Counted from the stretch's first letter, positions 1 through 8,300 are shown. The stretch is 9,163 bases of DNA from PVC group bacterium (GCA_003565815.1 PXAS01000222.1:1-9163); one strand, 5' to 3'. Numbers and translations are program-made. Notes: generated from the sequence alone by a model not told the origin.

Positions 1-852
1 GTTGCAGGCAGTCTGGGATACTGGCTGGCCCAGCACGAAGTGCAACGCGGCAGCGAAGACCCCTTGTTCTATCTGAGCCTGCACCTCATATACGAGCCCC
101 TCCTGATCGTGGCCGCCAGCCTGGGGCTCAAACGAATCCGAAATCCCGCCCGGGCCGTCTTCATTTTTTGGCTGCTGGGCAATTTCGCCATTTACTCCTG
201 GGCGGGCGAACGCATGCCTTGGCTCATGATTCATATCAGCCTGCCGCTCTGCCTGCTGGCGGGGCCCGCGCTCGCGGCGTATTTCCAGCGGCCACGATAC
301 AGGCAAAAACGGGCCATGGCCACCGTGCTGACCCTGCTTTGCCTGCACTACGCCGTCAACAGCATTCGCGCCAACGGTCCCAACGCCGCCTCCCAAGCGG
401 AACCCCTCTACTTCGCGCACGGGGGCGAACACCTCAAAACCGCAATCGGCATCATCGAACGGCATCTGCAAAAGCATCCCGACAAACACGTGCTGGTTCA
501 CCCGGATTTCGCATGGCCCCTGGCCTGGTATTTCCGGGAAAAGAAGGTCAGTTACGCGGATACCATCGATCCACTCCCCGATTACGCGTCGGTCGCCCTG
601 GTGCCCCTGCACATGCGCAAGGCCTACGTGGGCACCGAGTGGACCCCGCGCGGCAGCTTCGTGATGATCCACTGGCCCCGGCAGGACTGGCATGCCTTCA
701 CCCGTGAAAATTTCATCCACCTGCTTCGCCAACCGGAAAAACGGCGGAGATTTTTGCGCTATTATCTCTTCCGGGACATTCCCGACCCCGGCCCCGGCGA
801 ATTTCCGCAACCCAATTCCTTCCTGCTCCTCACCCGGGACCCCGCCCCATGA
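1..852 (+). CDS. Agl23-like membrane protein (TIGR03663 family, GT39-related), C-terminal part
   Basis: The reading frame is open from base 1, so the 5' end lies outside the window; a GTG at 40 is internal and not a believable start. The visible 283 residues hold about four membrane segments (near residues 18-38, 48-68, 76-92 and 101-120) and then a soluble tail of about 160 residues. The GYWLAQHEV stretch at the left edge and the E70-R-M-P-W74 motif between two membrane segments are what I recognise from TIGR03663, labelled 'flippase activity-associated protein Agl23'. That family is distantly related to dolichyl-phosphate-mannose protein mannosyltransferases, and its genes typically lie beside TIGR03662 (YYY) genes, exactly as here. 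Its catalytic-type acidic residues lie in the N-terminal half, which is not visible. By inference it handles lipid-linked sugars at the cytoplasmic membrane. The stop TGA (850-852) overlaps the next start as ATGA, indicating one operon with translational coupling. Confidence 0.82.
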   Translation, partial: VAGSLGYWLAQHEVQRGSEDPLFYLSLHLIYEPLLIVAASLGLKRIRNPARAVFIFWLLGNFAIYSWAGERMPWLMIHISLPLCLLAGPALAAYFQRPRYRQKRAMATVLTLLCLHYAVNSIRANGPNAASQAEPLYFAHGGEHLKTAIGIIERHLQKHPDKHVLVHPDFAWPLAWYFREKKVSYADTIDPLPDYASVALVPLHMRKAYVGTEWTPRGSFVMIHWPRQDWHAFTRENFIHLLRQPEKRRRFLRYYLFRDIPDPGPGEFPQPNSFLLLTRDPAP

Positions 853-3800
853 AGTTCCTCCGCCTCGTGCGCCGACCGCAGCCGTCGCAGCTCCTCATTT
901 TTTTCCAAGCCCTTTGCGTGCTGACCCTCGCCTTCGCCTTGCGTCATGCCGGACACAATTGGGACGAGGGACATCTGTTGCATCCGGACGAACGGTTCCT
1001 TTGCATGGTGGCCGAGCGACTGGAAACCCCGCAAACCCTCCGCGAGTATTTCGAGACCGACCGCTCCCCCCTCAATCCCCACAATCAACCCGATCAGCTT
1101 CGGTATGTGTACGGCACCCTACCCCTTTTCGCCACCCACGCCCTGAGTCAGGCCCGGGGCGACACCCATTTGGCCGACATTGCCCGCACCGGTCGTCTTC
1201 TCTCCGCCCTCTGGAGCACCGGAACGGTTTTACTGGTTTTCCTCCTCGCCTTCCGTCTCGGCCCCCCGGGGTTCGCCTCCTGGATGGCCCTGCTCATGTC
1301 CACCACCGTCCTGAGCATTCAAAACGCCCACTTTTTCACGGTGGACAGCGCCGGTGTCTTTTTCGCCACCCTCACCCTCGGACTGGGGGTGATTGCCGTC
1401 CGCGAAAACCGCGCCTGGCTCCTCGCCCCCGCCGGGCTGACCACCGGCCTGGCCATGGCCTGCCGGCTCAACCTCGGACTCCTCGCCATCTGGCTGGGCT
1501 TCGTCACTCTCTCATTGTTCTGGCGTCGAAAACAAATCCCGGCCCCGCTCTGGCTGATCCTCGGCGGGCTTCTGGCCCTGCTCGCCTTCCGCGTGGCCCA
1601 GCCCTATGCCTTTGACGCCGCAGGCTTCCTCCCCCGGGGACTCAACCCCGTCTGGCTGGAACAGCTTCGCTACGAACACGCCATTGTCACCGGCGAAATC
1701 GAAGCACCCTACACCCTGCAATGGATCGGTCGCATTCCCTGGCTCTACACCTTGCAGCAACTCGCGGCCTGGGGAATGGGATGGCCCCTCGGACTCACCG
1801 CCCTCATCGGCACCGCCTGGATTCTCTGGATCCTGCGGCGCGACCCGGGCCACTGGGCCGCATTGCTCGCCCTCTGGCCCGTGCTCCTCATTGGCTATCA
1901 CGGCCGCATTCACCTCCACACCCTCCGCTATTTCCTGCCCGCCTATCCGGCCCTGATTCTCTGCGGCGGACTCGCCATTCGCCGCATTCAGCCCCGCGAA
2001 CTCCGCCACATCGTCGCCGGACTCATCACCGTCACCACCCTCCTCTACGCCCTCGCCTTTCACAACATTTACCGCCAGACCCATCCCCGCATCCAGGCCA
2101 GCGCCTGGTTGCTGCAACAGCTTCCCGCCGGCGGCACCGTCACCCACGAACATTGGGACGACAGCCTTCCTTTGCCCCTGCCCGGCGCCTCCGAGATTCT
2201 GGCCGAAATCCGCTTTTTGGACCTCCCGGTCTACGACCCCGAAACCCCGGAAAAAATCGAGGCCATGCTCAGCGCCATCGATCAGTCCGACTACCTGGTG
2301 CTCAGCAGCACCCGCGCCTCCAAAACCATCCCCCGCGCCCCCCTCAAATACCCCGTCACCGCCCACTTTTACGAACGCCTGCTCGCCGGACGACTCGGAC
2401 TCACCGAAGTGGCCCGCTTCCGGACCCTGCCCCGGCTGGGCGGTTGGGGCCTCGACAGCTTGAGCGCGGAAGAGGCCTTCCGCGTCTACGACCACCCCTT
2501 GGTGCGCATCTTCGAAAAAAATCCCGTTTGGCACATCGACGTCGTCCGCGAGTATTTGCTCGAACAAGCCGACTTCGACGAGATCCCCCGCATCGCCTAC
2601 GCCGATCTGGGCAGATGGAACGACGGACGCCTCACCCCGGCGCAATGGGAACGCCGTTCCGCCGCCACCCCCTTCCACGAACGCTTTTCCCCCGACGCCA
2701 TCGGCAACCGCAACCCGGTGCTCATCTGGTGCCTCGCCCTCATCCTCCTCGGCTTCGCCACCTTCCCCATCGCCTGGCATCTCTTTCCCGCCTCCCGCGA
2801 CCGCGGGCTGTACACCGGCCGACTCCTCGGGCTGCTCCTTCTTTCCTTCTTCGCCTGGTGGCCCGCCGCCCTGGAATGGCTCCGCTTCGGACAGGGGCTC
2901 CACCTTTCCGCCACCTTGATCTTCCTCGTCTCCGCCCTCCTGTTCGCCTTTCAGCACGAACAAATGTTCGCGTGGCTCAAACGACACAAACGCACCCTGA
3001 TTTTTGGCGAACTCGTTTTCTGGGGCGTGTTTTTTCTCTTTCTCGGGCTTCGTTGGTTGCAACCCGACCTCTGGCATCCCTGGGCCGGCGGCGAAAAGCC
3101 CATGGACTTCGCCTTCCTCAACGCCACCGCCCGCACCCGGTATTTTCCGCCCCACAACCCCTGGCTCTCCGGCGCCTTCATTCACTACTATTATTACGGC
3201 TTTGTCCTCGTCGCCTCCCTCATCCGCATGACCGGCATCAGCCCCGACATCGCCTACAACCTCGCCCTCCCCACCTTCGCCGCCTTCACCGCCGGCGGCA
3301 TCCTCGCCCTCACCGAAACCCTCTTTCCCCTCCTCAGAATCCGACCCGGACAAAACGGACGCCGCACCGCCGCCCTTCTTTCCGTGCTCCTCACCCTTTT
3401 CCTCGGCAACCTCGGACAAGTCCGATGGCTCTTCACCGGACGCGGCGGGCATATGCGGGATGGCTATTGGAATGCCAGCCGCGTCCTCCGCGTACCCGAA
3501 GGCGACGTGCAGCCCATCACCGAGTTTCCCTTTTTCAGTCATCTCTATGGCGATCTCCACGCCCACCTCATGGCATTGCCCATCGCCATCCTCGCCCTGC
3601 TCGCCGCCTGGCAACTCCTCCGCCGCTTCCACCCCGTCCGCATCCTCCTCTGCGGCTGGTTGTTGGGCACCCTTTGGGTCACCAACACCTGGGACCTGCC
3701 CGTCCAGGCCGCGATTTTCACCGCCGCCGTCTTCTTCGCCCTCGCCAAAACCCCGCCCGGCCAGCGGCTCGTCACCGCTTGGACCCGCTTCGGCTGGTGG

Positions 3801-4787
3801 ATCCTCGGCCTGGCCGTTGCCCGCCTCGCATACGCCCCCTATCATTGGCAAAACAGAGGGCATCCCCTCGAATTCGAAGTATGGAGCGGCCCCCGAAGCT
3901 CACTCCTGGATCTCTTTCTCGCCCACGGCCTCTTTCTCGTTCCCCTCCTGATTTGCATCCCCTTGCCATGGCGAAACGGCCGCCCGCGCAACGCCCCATC
4001 CACCCACCGCCTGTTCGCCAGCCTCATTGGCATCGGCTGCCTGCTTCTCATCCTTGGCGTGGAATGGTTCCGCTTTGCCAACGACATCGGACGCATGAAC
4101 ACCGTCTTCAAATTCTACTATCAAGTGTGGTGGTTGCTGGCGCCGCTTACCGCCATCGCCCTCACCGCCGCCTGGCAACACGCGCGAAATCCGCCCCGCA
4201 AATTCGAAACCGCCCTCCTGTGTGTCTGCGCGAGCCTGCCGCTCCTCCTGGGCGCCCTGTATCCCATCACCGCCGTCCCCGCAAAACTGCGAGACCGCGT
4301 GTGGGACGCCCCCCGCGGCCTCGACGGCCTGGAGTACCTGAAAACCAACGTCTGGCACACCCCCGAAGGCGACCCCGTCCAACTCTCCGAAGATCTGGCC
4401 GCCATCCAATGGCTGCGCAAACACGCCGGCCCCCTCGACATCCTCATCGAAACCGTTCGCCCCCAATATCAATGGGGCGGACGCATCTCCTGGCACACCG
4501 GCCAGCCCGCCGTCCTCGGATGGGAATGGCACATGATCCAACAGCGGCCCGTCCCCAACGGACACGCGAAAATCCACCGCCGCGTCCAGGACGTACGGGA
4601 TTTTTACGAAACCCACGACCCCGAATTCGCCCTGCGAATCGCCCGACGCCATCAAATTAAATATGTCATTTTCGGCGAACTCGAACGCCTCACCCACGGA
4701 GCCGAAGCGGAACAAAAATTCAAACGACACCCCCAATTCGAAACCGTCCACTCCGGCCCCACCGCCATTTACCGAATTGTGGAGTGA
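849..4787 (+). CDS. GT39-like / DUF2298 (Chlor_Arch_YYY, TIGR03662) fusion membrane protein
   Basis: This 1312-residue protein has many membrane segments in two blocks. Residues 1-405 resemble a GT39/PMT-type transferase: an early membrane helix, then W38-D-E-G and H45-P-D-E-R49, acidic residues where such enzymes keep their catalytic Asp/Glu, followed by about eight helices. Residues 405-620 are mostly soluble. Residues 620-1140 form the DUF2298 membrane block with its hallmarks: M752-D-F-A-F-L-N, the YYYxG signature (Y780-Y783, G784), GDLHAH (901-906), TNTWDLP (945-951) and RMNTVFK (1082-1088). The soluble tail (1140-1312) keeps GRIS (1211-1214) and GW..H (1224-1228). TIGR03662 proteins are often only 700-900 residues, so this is the long form. 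The ATG overlaps the upstream stop; only a weak GGGA lies 9 bases ahead, suggesting coupling. A glycosyl-transfer role is inferred; donor and acceptor are unknown. Codons end very often in C. Confidence 0.9.
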   Translation: MKFLRLVRRPQPSQLLIFFQALCVLTLAFALRHAGHNWDEGHLLHPDERFLCMVAERLETPQTLREYFETDRSPLNPHNQPDQLRYVYGTLPLFATHALSQARGDTHLADIARTGRLLSALWSTGTVLLVFLLAFRLGPPGFASWMALLMSTTVLSIQNAHFFTVDSAGVFFATLTLGLGVIAVRENRAWLLAPAGLTTGLAMACRLNLGLLAIWLGFVTLSLFWRRKQIPAPLWLILGGLLALLAFRVAQPYAFDAAGFLPRGLNPVWLEQLRYEHAIVTGEIEAPYTLQWIGRIPWLYTLQQLAAWGMGWPLGLTALIGTAWILWILRRDPGHWAALLALWPVLLIGYHGRIHLHTLRYFLPAYPALILCGGLAIRRIQPRELRHIVAGLITVTTLLYALAFHNIYRQTHPRIQASAWLLQQLPAGGTVTHEHWDDSLPLPLPGASEILAEIRFLDLPVYDPETPEKIEAMLSAIDQSDYLVLSSTRASKTIPRAPLKYPVTAHFYERLLAGRLGLTEVARFRTLPRLGGWGLDSLSAEEAFRVYDHPLVRIFEKNPVWHIDVVREYLLEQADFDEIPRIAYADLGRWNDGRLTPAQWERRSAATPFHERFSPDAIGNRNPVLIWCLALILLGFATFPIAWHLFPASRDRGLYTGRLLGLLLLSFFAWWPAALEWLRFGQGLHLSATLIFLVSALLFAFQHEQMFAWLKRHKRTLIFGELVFWGVFFLFLGLRWLQPDLWHPWAGGEKPMDFAFLNATARTRYFPPHNPWLSGAFIHYYYYGFVLVASLIRMTGISPDIAYNLALPTFAAFTAGGILALTETLFPLLRIRPGQNGRRTAALLSVLLTLFLGNLGQVRWLFTGRGGHMRDGYWNASRVLRVPEGDVQPITEFPFFSHLYGDLHAHLMALPIAILALLAAWQLLRRFHPVRILLCGWLLGTLWVTNTWDLPVQAAIFTAAVFFALAKTPPGQRLVTAWTRFGWWILGLAVARLAYAPYHWQNRGHPLEFEVWSGPRSSLLDLFLAHGLFLVPLLICIPLPWRNGRPRNAPSTHRLFASLIGIGCLLLILGVEWFRFANDIGRMNTVFKFYYQVWWLLAPLTAIALTAAWQHARNPPRKFETALLCVCASLPLLLGALYPITAVPAKLRDRVWDAPRGLDGLEYLKTNVWHTPEGDPVQLSEDLAAIQWLRKHAGPLDILIETVRPQYQWGGRISWHTGQPAVLGWEWHMIQQRPVPNGHAKIHRRVQDVRDFYETHDPEFALRIARRHQIKYVIFGELERLTHGAEAEQKFKRHPQFETVHSGPTAIYRIVE

Positions 4788-4788
4788 A

Positions 4789-4823
4789 GTGACCCTCACC
4801 CGCGCGGCAAGCGCACGGGGCTC
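4789..4823 (+). repeat. Hairpin repeat copy A
   Basis: This 35-base element starts one base after the stop codon of the DUF2298 gene. It opens with GTGACCCTCACCC and closes with GGGGCTC. The inner part (4799-4819) folds as an 8-bp stem with a GCAAG loop and one C-A mismatch (4803/4815), which becomes a G-U pair in RNA from the other strand. No T-tract follows it on the plus strand. Confidence 0.8.
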
Positions 4824-4830
4824 AATTGGA

Positions 4831-4860
4831 GTGAGGACGCGCGGCAAGCGCAGGGGGCTC
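4831..4860 (+). repeat. Hairpin repeat copy B (degenerate)
   Basis: This 30-base copy has the same orientation as copy A and shares GCGCGGCAAGCGCA and a GGGGCTC-type end. It lacks most of the GTGACCCTCACCC head, and its outer stem no longer pairs well. It looks like a decayed or truncated copy. Confidence 0.65.
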
Positions 4861-4871
4861 TACGAATCCGC

Positions 4872-4901
4872 AAAAATGAGCCCACGCGCTTGCCGCGTGG
4901 G
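4872..4901 (-). terminator. Possible second (backup) terminator for the minus strand (repeat C)
   Basis: The hairpin of repeat C (4881-4901), read on the minus strand, is followed by CTCA and five T residues (4876-4872). It would act as a tandem backup to the repeat D terminator and shield the convergent plus-strand gene from antisense transcription. The T-tract is short, so confidence is lower. Confidence 0.42.
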
Positions 4902-4912
4902 TGAAGGTCACC
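4878..4912 (-). repeat. Hairpin repeat copy C (inverted)
   Basis: This 35-base copy is inverted relative to A and B. CCCACGCG (4881-4888) and CGCGTGGG (4894-4901) form a perfect 8-bp stem around a 5-base loop (CTTGC on the plus strand, GCAAG on the minus strand). The stem bases differ from copies A and D while pairing is kept. Confidence 0.8.
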
Positions 4913-4936
4913 TATGGCTAGCCCTCATGCCTTCGG

Positions 4937-4969
4937 AAAAAAACGAGCCCCGTGCCCTCGCGGCACGGG
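4937..4969 (-). terminator. Probable intrinsic terminator of the minus-strand operon (repeat D)
   Basis: On the minus strand the perfect 8-bp GC-rich hairpin of repeat D (4949-4969) is followed by GCTCG and then seven T residues (4943-4937). It lies just downstream of the 121-residue gene, where a terminator is expected. The 5-base gap between stem and T-tract is longer than in a textbook terminator, so termination efficiency is uncertain. Confidence 0.6.
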
Positions 4970-4980
4970 TGAGGGTCACC
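4945..4980 (-). repeat. Hairpin repeat copy D (inverted)
   Basis: This 36-base inverted copy lies two bases beyond the stop codon of the 121-residue minus-strand gene. CCCGTGCC (4949-4956) and GGCACGGG (4962-4969) form a perfect 8-bp stem with a 5-base loop. Read on the minus strand it carries the same GTGACCCTCACCC head as copy A, identical over 13 bases. Confidence 0.82.
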
Positions 4981-4982
4981 CC

Positions 4983-5348
4983 TCACCCCTCCGCGATCAC
5001 GCGCTCGAGTTCTTCGATCATTTTCACGAGATCACTCAGATAAATGGCTTCGGCCATGGGTTTTCCGTCGCTTTGATCCCGGAGCGGGATGAAAAATCCA
5101 TCGCGCCATTGTTTGCATTTTTCCACCAGGGCGTCGTGGGCGAGAGCCCGCTCGGCGGTTTCGTCGAGCAAACGCATGAACTCCCGCAGAATGAATTGGG
5201 TCACCGCCCCTTTTTGGGCGAGCAGGGTCCGGATCTCTGGATCCAACCCGGCGGAACGGGCATCGAGTTCCCGGTTGAGTTCCCCGAGAATTTCCGTGGC
5301 CGTGTCCAAGGCCCGGCTGCTGCTTTTCGCTTTATTCGCCTTGGACAT
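4983..5348 (-). CDS. Small helical protein of unknown function, partner gene of the DUF3686 ATPase
   Basis: I do not recognise this 121-residue protein. The ATG at 5348 is chosen because AGGGAGG (complement of 5354-5360) sits 5 bases upstream, an excellent Shine-Dalgarno match. The frame stays open further upstream (to about 5606), but that stretch is only the shadow of the ATPase gene. The N-terminus is short and basic (K3, K6, K8, R12). The rest looks almost wholly helical and charged, with helices near residues 13-30, 36-65, 66-82 and 98-119, and a likely turn at residues 82-97 (W81-R-D-G, then PLRDQSDGKP). There is no signal peptide, membrane segment or enzyme motif; one cysteine (C78). 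The start overlaps the end of the ATPase gene by 17 bases, so the two are cotranscribed and likely translationally coupled. By inference it is a cytoplasmic adaptor or regulator of that ATPase. Confidence 0.82.
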   Translation of the reverse strand: MSKANKAKSSSRALDTATEILGELNRELDARSAGLDPEIRTLLAQKGAVTQFILREFMRLLDETAERALAHDALVEKCKQWRDGFFIPLRDQSDGKPMAEAIYLSDLVKMIEELERVIAEG

Positions 5349-8300
5349 GTCCGCCTCCCTGACCGAGTTCGTCGATGAGAACGCGATACGCGCCCCGGGC
5401 CCGCCGCAGGCGTTCCTCGAGGTGCTCGGGATCGCTCTCGCTGTGCAAGCTCTCCTGCAAACGCTCGAACTGCTGCTCCAACAGTAGGGACAATTTGGAG
5501 GATCCGGCCTGTTTTTCCGCTTTCGGCACAGGTGGCGCGGCGGATTGGGCCACAGGCCGGGCCTTGCCGAGAATTTCCTCCAAACGGTCCAAGGTCTCTT
5601 TGCCAAGCACGGTTTCCACCTGTTTGGGCGCTTCGGGTGGACGCGCCTTGCCCAGCATGGTTTCGATGCGCTCGAGGGTGTCCGCCCCCAAAACGGTTTC
5701 CACGGGTCCGTCCGGCGCTTTGCCCCCCACGCCCTGTTTCAGCACGTCGCGGATTTCATGCAGGCCCTCGCCCAAACCGGAAAGCTGGGCCACCGCCTGC
5801 CCCACCCGGTCGTCCTCCCCGGCGCCGCGCAACAACTGATTGCGAGCATAGGCGCGTTTGATTTCCGCCCATCGGGTCTGTTCCTCTTCGTTGGCGAGGT
5901 TGAGGATCATTTTGAATTTCAACAAGTTGGCTTCCGCCCCGGTGGTGAGCGTCTGGGCCTCGTTGGTGTATTCGGAATAGATGGTGGTTTCCAACTCGCG
6001 TTCGTTCATCACCGCCTCCACCTTTTCGGCGAGGCGGTTCATGTTGCGGTAGGACCCCTGCAGTTTGAAAGCCGGTTCGGTGCGGAACTCGTCCGCCTGT
6101 CCGGCGCTGCGGATATACTCCTCATTCACGCGCAGCACCACGTTCCGAATGCGAATCATTTTCTCCATCACCGAAATGATTTCCTGGAGTTCGCCGGCGG
6201 AATAATTGCCCGCCAGTTCCACCCCATCGCGCGACCCGGTTTCGGCGATGCGGATGACGGAGTAGATGTCCTTCTTGTTGCCGGATGCCAGCCGGTTCAG
6301 GGCCGGGTTGGAGGTGAGGGCGTTTTCGAGGAAGCTCAGCTTGAACACGTCGCCGTTGTCCCCGAGAATATCCCCGAGATTGTAGGTGTCGGCGCGGTTC
6401 GCGAGCATGTCGGGAATACGGAATTTCTCCCCGCTTTCGGTATAGGGATTGCCAGCCATGACCACGGACACTTTTTTGCCGCGCAGGTCGTAGGTCTTGG
6501 TGTTCCCTTTGTACACCCCTTCGATTTTGCGCTGGGCATCGCAAAGCGAAATGAATTTCTGCAGAAACTCGGGGTTGCAGTGCTGAATATCGTCGAGATA
6601 GATCATCACGTTGTCGCCCATCTCCAGGGCAAGCCCGAGCTTGTGCAATTCCTCGCGGGCGGCGGCGTTGGGCGCTTCCCCGGGATCGAGCGAAGTGACG
6701 TGGTGCCCGATGGCGGGCCCGTTGATCTTCATGAACACCACGCCCAGCCGGTTGGCCACGTATTCCATGAGCGTGGTTTTGCCGTAGCCGGGCGGCGAAA
6801 TAAGCATCAACATACCGCTGCGGTCGGTGCGGGTATCTTTGCCCGCCACCCCGATCTGCTTGGCAAGATTGTCACCAATCAAAGGCAGATACACGCGGTC
6901 GATGAGCCGGTTGCGCACAAAGGAGGTCATCACTTTGGGTTTGAACTCGTCCAGGCGCATTTCCTTGCGGGTCCGCTCCAGAAATTCTTTTTTCATGCGT
7001 CCGAAGGCTTCGAAACGGGGAACGGACTCCCGGACGAAGCGCTCCAAGCGCAGGATGAATTCATTGTAGTGTAATGACAAACGCCCGTCCTGCAAGCGGC
7101 GGTGCGCCCCGCGCAGCCCCTCGATTTCCCGGTGGGTGCCCAATTCGGAAACCCGGGCGGGCGCAAAGGCATCGGCGAAAACCAGGGCCGCCGCTTCATC
7201 CAGCCCCTCGGCCCAATCCTCGTTGGGCTTGCTTTCCAAATATCCGCGCATCCACTCGCGGATGAGCCCGTATTCCGCCACCGGACGGCTGCGGACCTTG
7301 TCGCGGGCCTCTTCGAATCCTTTTTGGGCCGCGAGTTTTTTCAGATGCGCCTGAAAGGCTTTGATCAGCGCCCCGGCTTCGGGAGAAATGGGGTGCTCTC
7401 CCTCCCCGGTTTCCACGTCGAACAAATACGCGGCCGCGGTTTCCGCCAGACGGGGATCGAACCAGGGAACGTCTTCCGCGAACGCGGCGATGCGGGATTG
7501 CAATTCGCCCAGGGCATCGTCCTGGCGCCGCTGCTGGCGGAAAACCTTGTTGGAGGCGGCCATCCCCTGCAGACGGGCCTGCATGATCGCAAAGCCGTCA
7601 TCCTGCTTGAAGTCCGTCCAGAACACCAGCGCCAGCGCCCGGGCGGAGGTGTGCGCCCGCAACAGCCCCAGGGAAAAGTGCATGCCCAAAAGCGCCTTGA
7701 GAATTTTCGCGGCATCTTCGTCATGCACCCCTTTTTGATAGCCCTCGGCATAGCGGGGCGCCATGAAGACGCGCACTTTTTCGATCACTTCGGCTTCCGC
7801 CAGGTCGGCGTCCTCCGGACGGGCCTCCCGCAGGAGGCGGTAAGCCAGGTACTCCGCCCGATAGACATGCTCATCCTCCGAAATGAGGTCCTGGGACCAC
7901 ACGGAACGGGTTTCGAGAAATGCGGGATCGGTAATGGCTTCGAAAAAATTGGTCCCGGTCAGGTGCATCATCATCTGCTCGCCGCGCGGCACAATGGTGA
8001 GATCCAGCGCCTGCGTGTTCACCGAAAATTGGTGTCGCCCGAATTTGATGATGTTTTCCCCGCCCACGAACAACTCGGAACGGTCGTGCAACTGCCGCAC
8101 CCCGTCCTCGCGGGCGCTCTTGAGTTTGGTCTCGATGTCCCCGGCTTTGACGGGGTCATCGAGTTCCTTGAGCTGGTCCACAATCCCGCGCAGCTTTTCA
8201 ATCATCAGGTCGGAGGCGAAATACCCATTGATGTCCTCCACGGTTTTCATGGCGTCCACGCGGCCCTTGATGCTGTTGAGAATGCGCTCGGCGCTTCTTT

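Noticed and set aside
1512..3863. 783-codon open frame on the minus strand opposite the DUF2298 gene
   Set aside because: It gives a Gly/Glu/Ala-rich product without recognisable motifs, the expected antisense image of a C-ending-codon-rich gene, and has no supporting context.
1721..4660. 979-codon open frame on the plus strand inside the DUF2298 gene
   Set aside because: It translates to Arg/Pro/His-rich low-complexity sequence typical of a shifted frame in GC-rich DNA. The overlapping frame has clear family motifs throughout.
3900..4847. 315-codon minus-strand frame running from the repeat region into the DUF2298 gene
   Set aside because: It is antisense to the conserved C-terminal DUF2298 motifs, is Gly/Val/Glu-rich and shows no family resemblance. 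It would begin inside repeat copies A/B.
4789..4980. CRISPR-like array
   Set aside because: The units change orientation, vary in length and stem sequence, and have spacers of unequal length (7, 17 and 32 bases), and there are no cas genes. They are hairpin repeats.
4663..5043. 126-codon plus-strand frame across the gene end and the repeats
   Set aside because: Most of it translates hairpin repeats and a shifted frame of the DUF2298 tail; there is no ribosome site and no recognisable protein.
4983..5606. Longer 207-residue version of the small minus-strand protein
   Set aside because: The extra 86 N-terminal residues are the shifted frame of the ATPase tail (Pro/Arg/Cys/Ser-rich). The strong Shine-Dalgarno before 5348 marks the real start.
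5545..7074. 509-codon plus-strand frame opposite the ATPase gene
   Set aside because: It is antisense to the AAA module, whose Walker and sensor motifs prove the minus-strand frame. The product has His/Gly/Phe-rich shadow composition.
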